Assembly: GCF_019042275.1 (NCBI RefSeq)
Contig: NZ_JAHQCW010000036.1
Coordinates: forward strand, 1 to 64,000
Reading direction: 5' to 3'
DNA: 64,000 nt
Source: Diplocloster agilis
Lineage (GTDB): Bacteria > Bacillota > Clostridia > Lachnospirales > Lachnospiraceae
In this document: in pieces, positions 51,836 through 60,367 of the stretch
Position numbering within the stretch: the stretch's first letter is position 1
Layout: every line of letters starts with the position of its first letter
Made by a program: the position numbers and the translations under genes
Notes under the pieces: generated by a model
What the model saw: only the letters and a program-made list of their open reading frames with translations
What the model was told of the DNA's origin: nothing
Databases searched by the model: none

Positions 51836-53029
51836 ATGGACCTAGCACTACAGATCAAAATGTTCGGTACTTTTACTATTTCCAATGACTATTACAAATT
51901 TACGCCTACAAATAACCGCAGCCTACAGGTGACCCGTTTGATCACCTATCTGCTGGCAAATAAGGAAATACCCGTATCCAAAGATAAGCTCTCGGATATT
52001 CTATGGAGCGAAAGTGAGGATTGTCAGAATCCTGCCGGAGCGCTCCGCAATCTGGTCTACCGGGCCAGGCAGGTGCTGGCTGATTTCTATCCCGCGGATA
52101 CCTCCCGGCCGGAATGCATTCTCTTTACCAACAATGCATATCTGTGGAATCCCGACGTTCCCTGTGAGATCGATATCTATCAGTTCGAACAGTACGCGAA
52201 TCTGGCAAAAAAAGAATCCGATCCCAAGATACAGTTTGAATATTTTGAGAAAATGCATGCGCTCTATACCGGCGATTTTCTGAGTGCACAGTCTTCCGAA
52301 GAATGGGTGATTTTCCGAAGCGTCTATTATAAAAACCTATATACCAACTGCACCGTGGATATGTGCCGCTATCTGAATTCGGCCGGCCGTTATGAAGATG
52401 TCATCACCCTTTGCAACGCCTCCAGTATGGGGGACCAGCTCAATGAAGATCTTCACAAGGAAAAAATAAACGCCTACTTAAACAGCGACGCCGTATCCCA
52501 GGCTCTGGACTATTATTATTCCGTCTCGGATCTTTTTTCTCAGAAATACGGAGTGGATTTAAGCAGTTCCATGCACGATATCTACGGAGAAATCGTAAAG
52601 CGGCTGCCCAACCACCAGTTAAATATCGCCAAACTGGAGGAGAATCTGCGGACGAAAAAAGATGACGCCGGTACCTTCTACTGCAACTTTGACATATTCA
52701 AAAACATATACCAGATTAACCTTAGGTCTGTCAGACGATCACAGAGCAAGCGGTATCTGACCTTATTTACCCTGACCGACCGCAATTATCCCGATATGGT
52801 CACCACCGATATCAAGGCGGACATGGAGGTTCTTCACCAGATTCTGGCCAAAAACCTGCGCAGCAATGACGTATTTACCCAATCCAGCCCCGCGCAGTTT
52901 TCCCTGATTCTGACCGTTGCCAACGAAAACGGCAGCCGGATCGCCATCAACCGCATTTGTGACCGCTATTACCAGCTGCATAAGCATTCAAATGTGGAAA
53001 TGGAGATCGAAAGCAAACTGATCCAGTAA
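51836..53029 (+). CDS. SARP/BTAD-type regulator with degenerate GGDEF-like C-terminus
   Basis: A 397-residue regulator. Residues 1-100 are an OmpR-like winged helix (IKMFGTFTISN, then SKDKLSDILWSESEDCQNP and ALRNLVYRARQVL). Residues 105-255 are a BTAD helical domain (CEIDIYQFEQYANLAKKE, ALYTGDFLSAQSSEEW). The last 120 residues have the layout of a GGDEF domain with the signature lost (LRSNDVFTQSSPAQFSLIL). SARP-like proteins are best known from actinobacteria but also occur in Clostridia. The gene is divergent from the giant adhesin, with about 225 bases between, so it may control that gene. AGGGAGG precedes the ATG, and TATAATAAAATATAAT lies upstream. Confidence 0.85.
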   Translation: MDLALQIKMFGTFTISNDYYKFTPTNNRSLQVTRLITYLLANKEIPVSKDKLSDILWSESEDCQNPAGALRNLVYRARQVLADFYPADTSRPECILFTNNAYLWNPDVPCEIDIYQFEQYANLAKKESDPKIQFEYFEKMHALYTGDFLSAQSSEEWVIFRSVYYKNLYTNCTVDMCRYLNSAGRYEDVITLCNASSMGDQLNEDLHKEKINAYLNSDAVSQALDYYYSVSDLFSQKYGVDLSSSMHDIYGEIVKRLPNHQLNIAKLEENLRTKKDDAGTFYCNFDIFKNIYQINLRSVRRSQSKRYLTLFTLTDRNYPDMVTTDIKADMEVLHQILAKNLRSNDVFTQSSPAQFSLILTVANENGSRIAINRICDRYYQLHKHSNVEMEIESKLIQ

Positions 53030-53857
53030 TTACAGCGACTCCTCTTTTTGACGCTTTTTCTTTCTAATGGAATGAACGATCAGATACACAATCTCCGCCA
53101 GCACAGCGGCTCCGCCGACCGCGCATAAAATGATCCAGACCAGTTGGTTCTGTTGGGAACCGGCAGCTTTGACACCGTCTGATGGTTTCTCTTCAGGATT
53201 CAGAAGCTGCGGATTCCCGTCTTTTTCGTCGTTGGAGGATTCAGGCGCCGCAGAAGGCGACGGACTTGCCTCAGGAGCGGGACTGGGGGCCGGACTGGGC
53301 GTCGCTTCTGTCTGACCGGCTGCACCCTGACCAGCTCCCGGATTCGTACCTGCCGCATTCTGCGTTCCGTTTGTTACCCTGGACCCTTTGTATACCACAT
53401 TTGGTTCCGCAGTCTCAATTACCGTCTCGTAGACGTAAGTCACGTCTTCATCCGTACCGCCATCCGCCGTCTGCCGCACCGTAAATCCGAATAAACCGGA
53501 ATCCAGAGGGTGTCCGTAGGCATCCGCCAGGCCCCGGATCGTAAATCCATAGCTCTCGCCTTCCTGCAGCCCCGAAAGCGACATGCTCAAGGACTGTCCG
53601 TCGCCCGACAGTTGTGCATTCACACGTTCTCCCCCGTGTACCGGAGAAAATGATACGGATGCCTCTCCATAAACCGGCTCCGAAAATATTACCGTGACCG
53701 TATCCTGCGCCTCGATCAGATCGCCGGAACCCGGATTCGTGCTGGAAATACAGGGCGGCTGTCCTTCATCCGCCAGCGCCCTGCCGCACGGCAGAACCGC
53801 CAGCAGCCAGGCACATATCCCAAAAAGTATCGCTTTCTTTCTATGTATTTTCATCAT
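53030..53857 (-). CDS. Exported Ig-like domain protein with C-terminal membrane anchor
   Basis: A 275-residue surface protein. It has a signal peptide of about 30 residues (AILFGICAWLLAVLPCG, cut near ALA-DEG). One SbsA-like bacterial Ig domain (about 35-130) starts PPCISSTNPGSGDLIEAQDT and holds VTVIFSEPVYG. A Pro/Ser/Ala-rich stalk (170-215) follows, then a membrane helix (LVWIILCAVGGAAVLAEIVY) and a KKKRQK tail. There is no LPXTG. A second ATG one codon in has better spacing from GGAGG. Its stop codon directly abuts that of the SARP-like gene with no base between, so these convergent genes share no room for a terminator. Confidence 0.85.
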   Translation of the reverse strand: MMKIHRKKAILFGICAWLLAVLPCGRALADEGQPPCISSTNPGSGDLIEAQDTVTVIFSEPVYGEASVSFSPVHGGERVNAQLSGDGQSLSMSLSGLQEGESYGFTIRGLADAYGHPLDSGLFGFTVRQTADGGTDEDVTYVYETVIETAEPNVVYKGSRVTNGTQNAAGTNPGAGQGAAGQTEATPSPAPSPAPEASPSPSAAPESSNDEKDGNPQLLNPEEKPSDGVKAAGSQQNQLVWIILCAVGGAAVLAEIVYLIVHSIRKKKRQKEESL

Positions 53858-53955
53858 ACGCCTCCCGTCTGCAAAGAAGCAGACTAAAAAATAAACACCT
53901 ATCTTATTATATTATATAATCCTTTGTTTTCATTTGTCTATCAGTTTGTGAAAAG

Positions 53956-54022
53956 AGCGGGCAGATGCAAAAAGGGACAGTCCCCGCCTCCGGAGCCTGC
54001 CCCTTCGCATCTGCCCGCTCCC
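53956..54022 (-). terminator. Extended terminator hairpin after the 536-aa membrane-protein gene
   Basis: A perfect 14-bp stem (GAGCGGGCAGATGC and its complement) encloses about 39 bases that contain a second small stem (GGGGACTGTCCC). TTTTC follows on the minus strand. It ends the gene at 54052. The long enclosed insert is unusual for a terminator. Confidence 0.7.
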
Positions 54023-54051
54023 ATTCTTTCGGAGCAAGTCAAATTCACCCT

Positions 54052-55662
54052 TTATTCTTTACTAATCCCAAGCGCAATATTCGCATTGGCGCCCGGCGTG
54101 TACTCGATCGTAATGCGGTCTCCCACATTGTAGCGGATAATATCCAAAAACTCCACCACGGACACGTCAAAGATCTCGTCGGAACCTTCCAGCATCAGAT
54201 AGTAATGGGAATTCCCTTCGATGACGCCCTGGGCAATCTTTGCTATGACGCCTGTCTTGCTCTGGGTAGCGGCAGCCGTCGCTTCCGCAGAGATTCCGCT
54301 TGTATTTAACAGCGTGATATACTGTTTTTCACACTGCTGGACCGTATCGCCGATCGCCACCAGCTGATATTTCTGTACATTTACCATGGCATATTTTTTC
54401 ACCAGGCCGGCATCATCCTTTAATGCGATGAAATAGGTCGGTTCATTGGCTATATTCAAAAGAAGCGGGAATGTGGCCCGGTATCCCAGGTTCTGCACCT
54501 GCCCTTCGGCGGACGACATAGCGGAAACCTCCACCGCTCCCTCTATCTTATAAAATTTCGTTTCCATTGTCCTCTGGTTCATCAGCACAAAACCAACGTT
54601 GGACTGGTCCGCAGTCACACTGGTCACACCGGTGTAGACCCATACATCGTCATCCTGGGCGATAAAATTATAGCCGTTGGTGGTCTGCAGGCAGTCCTTC
54701 TGTCCCAGAATGCTGTTGAAGTAACCATGTTTCAGCGTTCCGTAGTAATCGAAAAGCTGTACCAGCAGATCCGCCGAGTAAGCCCTGTCGATCCAGGACG
54801 GCACGTCTTCGATGGGGTAATCCATCGTCTCACCCGTTATCGCATTACAGAGCACGACTCTGCCGATTACCTGACCGCCGAAAAGGCCGATGCTGTATTT
54901 CTTCACCGGACACACCCAGTAAGGGGTACCCTCTTCGTCCAGCTCAAAACTGATCTCGTCAAAAATATAGGTCGGATAGTTAAAGCGCAGATGCCGGTAG
55001 ATATTCCGGTTAAAGTATTCGGAAGGACTGTATTTGATCCCGTTCTCCAGCTTCACACATTCCGTATCCTGATTCGCCATATCGATCATCATGTAGGCCG
55101 GAATTCCCTCTTTCCGGTTCGTCAGCCATTTGATCGGGCTTGCGTACTGGAGCGGGGATACCCGGACCGGACGTCCCTTATAGTTAATCTGGGTATATAG
55201 AGGGCTCACCTCAAACTGGGAAACCATCTCCACCAGGCTGCCCATCTTCCGGTTCCCTAACAGCGTGGCCGAATCCCGGTCCAGCAGCGGAATCTGGTCA
55301 AAGGATACCTGATCGATGTCCTCGGTAAATTCCCCGTCTTTCACAGTCAGCAGCTTCTGGTACTTCTTGGCGTTCACAATCGGGGAAGACAGCAGGCTGC
55401 CTATCAGGTAAACGACTACCACCAGCAGGATCGCACCAATTCCGATTTTGAATAACTTATTTTGCTTAACATCCTTAATATTTTCGCCCTTTTTCAGTCT
55501 GGATAAAATGTAAAATCCGACCAATACTGCCAGCAGCACGATCAGGAATGTCCAAAATCCTCCCGCATGAATATTGATCGCAGGCAATGTCACATAATAG
55601 TAAATAAAACCGATGATCAAAAGTGCCAGCAATGCCAGAATCACTTTTGTTGGCTTCTTCAT
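54052..55662 (-). CDS. Conserved-looking membrane protein of unknown function, 536 aa
   Basis: I start at the ATG at 55662 (MKKPTKVILALLALLIIG) with AAAGGAGG upstream; a longer reading lacks a site. Three hydrophobic helices lie in the first 105 residues (about 7-25, 35-55 and 72-92). A large outer or cytoplasmic region of 430 residues then follows without membrane segments. That region contains YASPIKWLTNRKEGIPAYM, GGQVIGRVVLCNAITGETM and a C-terminal beta-rich part (GVIAKIAQGVIEGNSHYYL). No enzyme motif is recognised. It precedes nothing obvious in the same operon; truA lies 87 bases upstream on the same strand. Confidence 0.75.
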   Translation of the reverse strand: MKKPTKVILALLALLIIGFIYYYVTLPAINIHAGGFWTFLIVLLAVLVGFYILSRLKKGENIKDVKQNKLFKIGIGAILLVVVVYLIGSLLSSPIVNAKKYQKLLTVKDGEFTEDIDQVSFDQIPLLDRDSATLLGNRKMGSLVEMVSQFEVSPLYTQINYKGRPVRVSPLQYASPIKWLTNRKEGIPAYMMIDMANQDTECVKLENGIKYSPSEYFNRNIYRHLRFNYPTYIFDEISFELDEEGTPYWVCPVKKYSIGLFGGQVIGRVVLCNAITGETMDYPIEDVPSWIDRAYSADLLVQLFDYYGTLKHGYFNSILGQKDCLQTTNGYNFIAQDDDVWVYTGVTSVTADQSNVGFVLMNQRTMETKFYKIEGAVEVSAMSSAEGQVQNLGYRATFPLLLNIANEPTYFIALKDDAGLVKKYAMVNVQKYQLVAIGDTVQQCEKQYITLLNTSGISAEATAAATQSKTGVIAKIAQGVIEGNSHYYLMLEGSDEIFDVSVVEFLDIIRYNVGDRITIEYTPGANANIALGISKE

Positions 55663-55749
55663 AACAGCTCCTCCTTTATTTCCCGTCAAAGTTTTAACAG
55701 TATTCATCATAGCAGTTTTATGCGCACAAAACAATGAGTTTATAAAGAT

Positions 55750-56484
55750 TTAATATTCTACCTTAAGCAGGAACAGGCCGTGGGGAGGCGCGGTCTGTCC
55801 CGCAGCCGCCCGGTCGCATTGATCAAGCGCTTCCTGCACGCATGCCGCGGGCTTTTCCCCGCTTCCAACCTCCAGCAAAGTTCCCACGATAATACGTACC
55901 ATATGATGCAGGAATCCGTTCCCGGTAATGTAGATGGACAAGACTTCCTGCTGCTCCTCGATCCGAATCTCATGAATACAGCGCACCGTGGATTTTCTCA
56001 TCCGTTTATTGGCGCAAAAGCTCTTGAAATCATGGGTTCCCAAAAGGCAGTCCGCCGCTTCCTTCATACGCTCCACATCCAGCGGTCCGCCATAGGCCAG
56101 CCGGTATTTCCTGTAAAATACAGAGGGCTTGTCTCCCCGGTCGATCCGATATACATAAGTTTTCCTAAGCGCATTCAATCTGCTGTGAAATCTTTCCGAC
56201 GCCGTCTTAAGCTCCAGCACGCGGATGTCCTGCGGAAGGTAGCGGTTCATCTCTTCCAGGAGTTCTTCCGGTTCCCGGTACTCCTTCAGCCGGAAATTCG
56301 CCACCTGCCCCAGCGCATGCACGCCGGCGTCGGTGCGCCCGGAGCCCGCTACTTCTGTGTCCTCCCCGGTCAGTTTCTTCAGCAGCTCTTCTAGTTTCCC
56401 CTGTATTGTGCGTTCGGTATTTCCCTGCTTCTGCCACCCATTGTAGGAAGTCCCGTCATATTCTAATATCATTTTGTAGTTCAT
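55750..56484 (-). CDS. truA: tRNA pseudouridine synthase A
   Basis: A 244-residue enzyme that makes pseudouridine at positions 38-40 of tRNA anticodon arms. It starts MNYKMILEYDGTSYNGWQKQ. The catalytic Asp is in SGRTDAGVHALGQVANF (about residue 52), followed by RKTYVYRID and NGFLHHMVRIIVGTLLEVG, all typical of TruA. AAAGGAGC lies about 12 bases before the ATG. In-frame codons upstream run into hairpin element C and are not coding. It is probably co-transcribed with the membrane-protein gene downstream. Intact and of normal length. Confidence 0.95.
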   Translation of the reverse strand: MNYKMILEYDGTSYNGWQKQGNTERTIQGKLEELLKKLTGEDTEVAGSGRTDAGVHALGQVANFRLKEYREPEELLEEMNRYLPQDIRVLELKTASERFHSRLNALRKTYVYRIDRGDKPSVFYRKYRLAYGGPLDVERMKEAADCLLGTHDFKSFCANKRMRKSTVRCIHEIRIEEQQEVLSIYITGNGFLHHMVRIIVGTLLEVGSGEKPAACVQEALDQCDRAAAGQTAPPHGLFLLKVEY

Positions 56485-56521
56485 TTTGTTTGCTGCTCCT
56501 TTTTTTGGTTTGGTTGGGGCC

Positions 56522-56789
56522 GGAGCGGTCTGGGGGAAGGGATTCCCGGGCGGGCCCATGTGACGGGGGGCAAACCGCTTCGGCCAGACCTAAGAACGGG
56601 CGCTCCGGTGGAGGGAGAACCTCTTATTGGCAGGGCCTGGGACAAACTCGCCAAAGGACGGCTCGGACAGTGTCCCAGGCCCTGCGAGGTTCTCCCTCCA
56701 TCTGCGCTGCCCGTTCTAAGGCCTGGCCTCAAGCGGTTTGCCCCCCGTTACATGGGCCCGCCCGGGAATCCCTTCCCCCAGACCGCTCC
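56522..56789 (+). repeat. Giant hairpin element C (no conserved core)
   Basis: A 268-base inverted repeat with arms of about 120 bases (GGAGCGGTCTGGGGGAAGGG to its complement) and a 26-base loop at 56645-56670. Unlike A, B and D it has no TTCAC core. The arms share blocks with element B: GGCCAGACCTAAGAACGGG, GAGAACCTC, CCCTGCGAGGTT and CCCGTTCTAAGG. It lies between truA and the peptide-importer operon, both on the minus strand. Confidence 0.9.
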
Positions 56790-56879
56790 TACTTTTCGTT
56801 CAAGCTGGGTGAAAAGTCTCGTAGTATTTTGTTTTTATTGACTTTTTTTAAGGACTTTAAGATTTGATTGCTTATTTAT

Positions 56880-57075
56880 GATTTTTCCACTTTTTATATT
56901 TATTTATGATCACTTTTTAAGTTTAGCTATGATTACTTTTTAGGTTTAACTATAATTGCTTTTCAGGTTTATCTATAATTGCTTTTCAGGTTTATCTATA
57001 ATTGCTTTTCAGGTTTATCTATAATTACTTTTAAGGTTAACCTGTATTTGCTTTCCGGTTTGTTTATGATTTTGT
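56880..57075. repeat. Tandem array of 23-bp repeats downstream of oppF
   Basis: About eight copies, the central ones identical or nearly so to TTTATCTATAATTGCTTTTCAGG, with the outer ones progressively degenerate (TTTAGCTATGATTACTTTTTAGG). The array is AT-rich and touches the oppF stop codon. It may be slippage-derived or bind a protein. The remaining sequence between element C and the array (56790-56879) shows no gene. Confidence 0.9.
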
Positions 57076-57782
57076 CAGTTTTCAAGTTCCAGCAGTTGTT
57101 TTGTGTATGGGTTTTGGGGTTTATTAAATACTTGGGCTATGCTGCCTTCTTCTACGATACGGCCCTCTTTCATGACGATCAGGCGGTCGCACATTTGGTA
57201 GATGACGTTGAGATCGTGGGAGATAAAGAGGTAGGATAGTTGGAACTCGTCTGCCAGTTTGAGGAGAAGTTCCATGATCTGGGCCTGGACTGTGACATCC
57301 AGGGCGGAGACGGGCTCGTCGGCTATGATGAAACGGGATCCGTTGATCAGGGCGGTGGCGATGCTGACACGCTGCCGTTGACCGCCGCTTAGCTCACGGG
57401 GCAGCCTGGAGGCGATTTTTTCGTCCAGGCCTACTTTTTTTAATATGTCCATGACGGCTTCTCTGCGTTGGGTTTTGGGTATGCCGCCTTTTAGTTTTAA
57501 TGGTTCTTCCAGTATCCAGCCGATTTTTTTTACCGGGTTTAGGGAGGCGTAGGGGTCCTGGAATATCATTTGGGGACGGCTGGTGTGGTGGATGATCTCT
57601 CCTTGCGTATGTTCTCCTAAGCCTAAGATTGCTTTGGATAGTGTGGTTTTGCCGCAGCCGCTTTCTCCGACCAGGCCCAGGATCTCATTTTCGTAGATGG
57701 TGAAATTGATGTCGTAGAGCACCTGTTTTTCATAGTAGGCGTTGACTCCCCGGACTTCTAAGATCTTTTTTCTGTCACTCAT
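57075..57782 (-). CDS. Peptide/nickel-type ABC transporter ATPase (OppF-like)
   Basis: A 235-residue ABC ATPase. It has Walker A GESGCGKTT near residue 40, signature LSGGQRQRVSIA and Walker B FIIADEPVSALDV, ending with the oligopeptide-importer C-terminal VEEGSIAQVFNKPQNPYTK. It is shorter than many OppF proteins because the N-terminal and C-terminal extensions are brief. It overlaps the OppD-like gene by eight bases. Its 3' end runs into a 23-bp tandem repeat. Confidence 0.92.
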   Translation of the reverse strand: MSDRKKILEVRGVNAYYEKQVLYDINFTIYENEILGLVGESGCGKTTLSKAILGLGEHTQGEIIHHTSRPQMIFQDPYASLNPVKKIGWILEEPLKLKGGIPKTQRREAVMDILKKVGLDEKIASRLPRELSGGQRQRVSIATALINGSRFIIADEPVSALDVTVQAQIMELLLKLADEFQLSYLFISHDLNVIYQMCDRLIVMKEGRIVEEGSIAQVFNKPQNPYTKQLLELEN

Positions 57783-58584
57783 GCAGCTGCCTCCTTAAAG
57801 GGGTTCCGGTTCGGACGGGAACTGACGCGATCAGTTGTCTGGTGTAGTCCTGCTTCGGGCTGCGGAAGATTTCTTCTATGGTTCCCTCTTCTACCATGTC
57901 TCCGTCACACAGTACAACGACACGGCTGCACAGCTTGCGCACCAGTCCCAGATCATGGGATATGAATAGGATGGCCGTCTCGTATTTCCGGTTGATTTTC
58001 TGAAGCAGACGGACGATCTGGGCCTGTATGGTCACGTCCAGTGCTGTGGTTGGTTCGTCGGCAATCAGAAGCTTGGGATGGCAGATTATGGCGGATGCGA
58101 TCATTACCCGCTGTCTCATGCCTCCGGATAGCTGGTGGGGGTATTTGTAATACAGGTCCTCCGGATTGGGCAGTTCGGCGTCCAGCATGGCCTTTAGGGC
58201 CCGCTCCTTACGTTCGGGCCCCGACAGGTCCGTATGAAGCCGCAGGCTTTCTTCCACCTGCCGGCCGATCTTCATGACCGGGTTTAAGGATGTCATGGGT
58301 TCCTGAAAAATCATGGCGATCTCGTTTCCCTGGAGGCTTCGCAGTTCGTTTTTGGTGCAATGGAGCAGATCCTGCCCGTTCAGCCGGATCTCTCCGCTTT
58401 TTATGACGGCATGGCCCGGAAGCAGGCCCGCGACGGCCTGGGCCGTCATGGTCTTGCCGGAGCCGGATTCACCGACCAGGCCTACGATTTCTCCCGGTTC
58501 CATGTGAAGGTTTAAATGATTGAGCACCCGTTCCGGTGATGACCGGTCCAGAAATTCTATGGAAAGATCTTTAACTTCCAGCAT
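57775..58584 (-). CDS. Peptide/nickel-type ABC transporter ATPase (OppD-like)
   Basis: A 269-residue ATPase. It starts [20 protein letters not shown] at 58584, with GGAGG upstream; a longer reading to 58674 has no site. Walker A is GESGSGKTM near residue 38, then [18 protein letters not shown], signature [12 protein letters not shown] and Walker [14 protein letters not shown]. It pairs with the OppF-like ATPase to drive uptake of peptides, nickel or related substrates. Confidence 0.92.
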   Translation of the reverse strand: MLEVKDLSIEFLDRSSPERVLNHLNLHMEPGEIVGLVGESGSGKTMTAQAVAGLLPGHAVIKSGEIRLNGQDLLHCTKNELRSLQGNEIAMIFQEPMTSLNPVMKIGRQVEESLRLHTDLSGPERKERALKAMLDAELPNPEDLYYKYPHQLSGGMRQRVMIASAIICHPKLLIADEPTTALDVTIQAQIVRLLQKINRKYETAILFISHDLGLVRKLCSRVVVLCDGDMVEEGTIEEIFRSPKQDYTRQLIASVPVRTGTPLRRQLHE

Positions 58585-58595
58585 ATGATTCCCTC

Positions 58596-59390
58596 CTACC
58601 GTTTCAATCCGTCGCTGATCATGCCAAAGCCCAGTATCAGCAGGATAATCATTACGCCGGGAAATACCGCGCACCAGGGAGCGGAGAACAGATAGGCCGA
58701 TGCCTCCGATATCATGCGCCCAAGGCTGGCGTCCGGTGGCTGTACGCCGATTCCCAGATAGCTTAAGCTGGCCTCCGCCAGCACTGCGTTGTTAAAACCG
58801 ATGGCGGCGCTGGATAATATGACCGGCAGCGCATTAGGTAAGATATGGATGAACATGATGCGGATTCCTGAGGCGCCCCACAGCTTCGCGCTTTTTACAT
58901 AATCCCGCTCCCGGTAGAGAAGGAATTCCCCTCTCACCACCCGGGCGAAGCTGGGGATAAAGGCGATGGACAGCGCCATGATCAGGTTCCCTTTTCCCGG
59001 TCCTAAAACACTGATGAAAACAAGCGCCAGCAAAAAGCTAGGAAACGCCGTCAGGATGTCGTTTATTCTCATCAATATTTCATCCAGGATTCCCCCGTAA
59101 TACCCGGTCAGGGCGCCCACAAGCGTTCCGGTCAGGCCGCCGATAGCCACGGTTACCAAAGAGATCCAGCCTGTCGTGCCCAGGCCCTTTAAAACCCTGC
59201 TGAAAATATCCCGTCCGAACTGATCCGCACCCATCAGATGGCGCAGGGAAGGGGCCGCAAATTTATCGGGTCCGTTCATGGCATCCGGTCCGTAGGGCGT
59301 GTAAAAGAAGCCCAGGATAACCAGGAGCAGCATCACAGCGCAGATCACGCAGCCCAGTATGAAGTTCAGGTTTCGTCTGTCTTTTTTCAT
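58596..59390 (-). CDS. Peptide-type ABC transporter permease (OppC-like)
   Basis: A 264-residue permease. The N-terminus has a membrane helix (LGCVICAVMLLLVILGFFY), then the family block LMGADQFGRDIFSRVLKG. The conserved EAA loop region is REFLLYRERDYVKSAKLWG, and about five further helices follow. The start at 59390 overlaps the upstream permease stop (ATGA), so the two are coupled. Confidence 0.92.
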   Translation of the reverse strand: MKKDRRNLNFILGCVICAVMLLLVILGFFYTPYGPDAMNGPDKFAAPSLRHLMGADQFGRDIFSRVLKGLGTTGWISLVTVAIGGLTGTLVGALTGYYGGILDEILMRINDILTAFPSFLLALVFISVLGPGKGNLIMALSIAFIPSFARVVRGEFLLYRERDYVKSAKLWGASGIRIMFIHILPNALPVILSSAAIGFNNAVLAEASLSYLGIGVQPPDASLGRMISEASAYLFSAPWCAVFPGVMIILLILGFGMISDGLKR

Positions 59391-60343
59391 TCGTTCCCGC
59401 TCCCGCCCAACCGTACTCTGGGATCCAGCCACCGGTATCCCATATCCACCAGAAAATTCACAATCACCACAAAAGCAGCCAGAAAAGTAATGATGGCCTG
59501 CACCACCGGATAGTCCCGGCCCGATATGGAACCGACCAGCATCCGGCCAAGCCCCGGGATGCCGAATACCTGCTCGATGATAATGCTGGAGGCCAGCATA
59601 TCGGCCAGGGCCATGCCAAGGAAGGTCAGAACGGGAATACAGGCGTTGCGCAGCACGTGCCGGTACAGCACCCCGTTTTGGGTATTTCCGCGGCTGCGGG
59701 CCGTCTTCACATAGTCAAGCCTTAGCTGGCCAAGCACCGAGCTTCGCAACAGCTTCACCGTCATGGCGCTCTTCGGCAGGGCGATGGCAAAGGATGGCAG
59801 AATCAGATATCCCAGAAATCCTGCGGCACTGTCCTGATATGAGACATAGCCTCCCGGGGTAAATAATTTAAATACCAGCCCAAACAGAAACGTAAGCAAA
59901 ACACCCAGGAAAAAAGGCGGAATCGACATGGCGATCTGATTCAGTACGCTTAAAATGTGATCCACGATTCCGTTCTCATGCCTGGCGCACAGGATTCCCA
60001 GGGGAATTCCAAGGAGCAGGATCATGATAAACGACATCCCCATCATGGTCAGGGTGACCGGTAATTTTTCCAACAGCATCTGTCCCACCGGCAGATGATA
60101 GCTGTAGGATTCTCCCAGATCCCCCGTAACGAACCCTGAGATCCAGCGGGCATAGCGCACGGGCAGCGGATCGTTCAGACCCATCTCTTCCCGCAGCGCT
60201 TCCACTTTTTCCGGCGTCGCCTGGGTCCCCAGCTTTGAGATGGCAGGATCTCCGGATATCAGGTCAAAGGCCAGGAAGGTCAGAAATGAGACAATGAGCA
60301 ATGTAATTATGAGAGTGATTATTTTTTTTATATAAAATTTCAT
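59387..60343 (-). CDS. Peptide-type ABC transporter permease (OppB-like)
   Basis: A 318-residue permease with six helices. It starts MKFYIKKIITLIITLLIVSF and has the OppB/DppB blocks LNDPLPVRYARWISGFVTGDLG and the EAA loop LDYVKTARSRGNTQNGVLYRH. With the OppC-like protein it forms the channel of the importer. It lies 24 bases after the binding-protein gene. Confidence 0.92.
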   Translation of the reverse strand: MKFYIKKIITLIITLLIVSFLTFLAFDLISGDPAISKLGTQATPEKVEALREEMGLNDPLPVRYARWISGFVTGDLGESYSYHLPVGQMLLEKLPVTLTMMGMSFIMILLLGIPLGILCARHENGIVDHILSVLNQIAMSIPPFFLGVLLTFLFGLVFKLFTPGGYVSYQDSAAGFLGYLILPSFAIALPKSAMTVKLLRSSVLGQLRLDYVKTARSRGNTQNGVLYRHVLRNACIPVLTFLGMALADMLASSIIIEQVFGIPGLGRMLVGSISGRDYPVVQAIITFLAAFVVIVNFLVDMGYRWLDPRVRLGGSGNE

Positions 60344-60367
60344 TTCCGCACCTCCCCGGCTGCTTTG

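Noticed and set aside
56406-56867. Plus-strand frames across element C and truA's start
   Set aside because: Antisense to truA and to the palindrome, with low-complexity composition and no start signal.
56880-57075. CRISPR array in the 23-bp repeats
   Set aside because: The repeats are directly adjacent without spacers and there are no cas genes.
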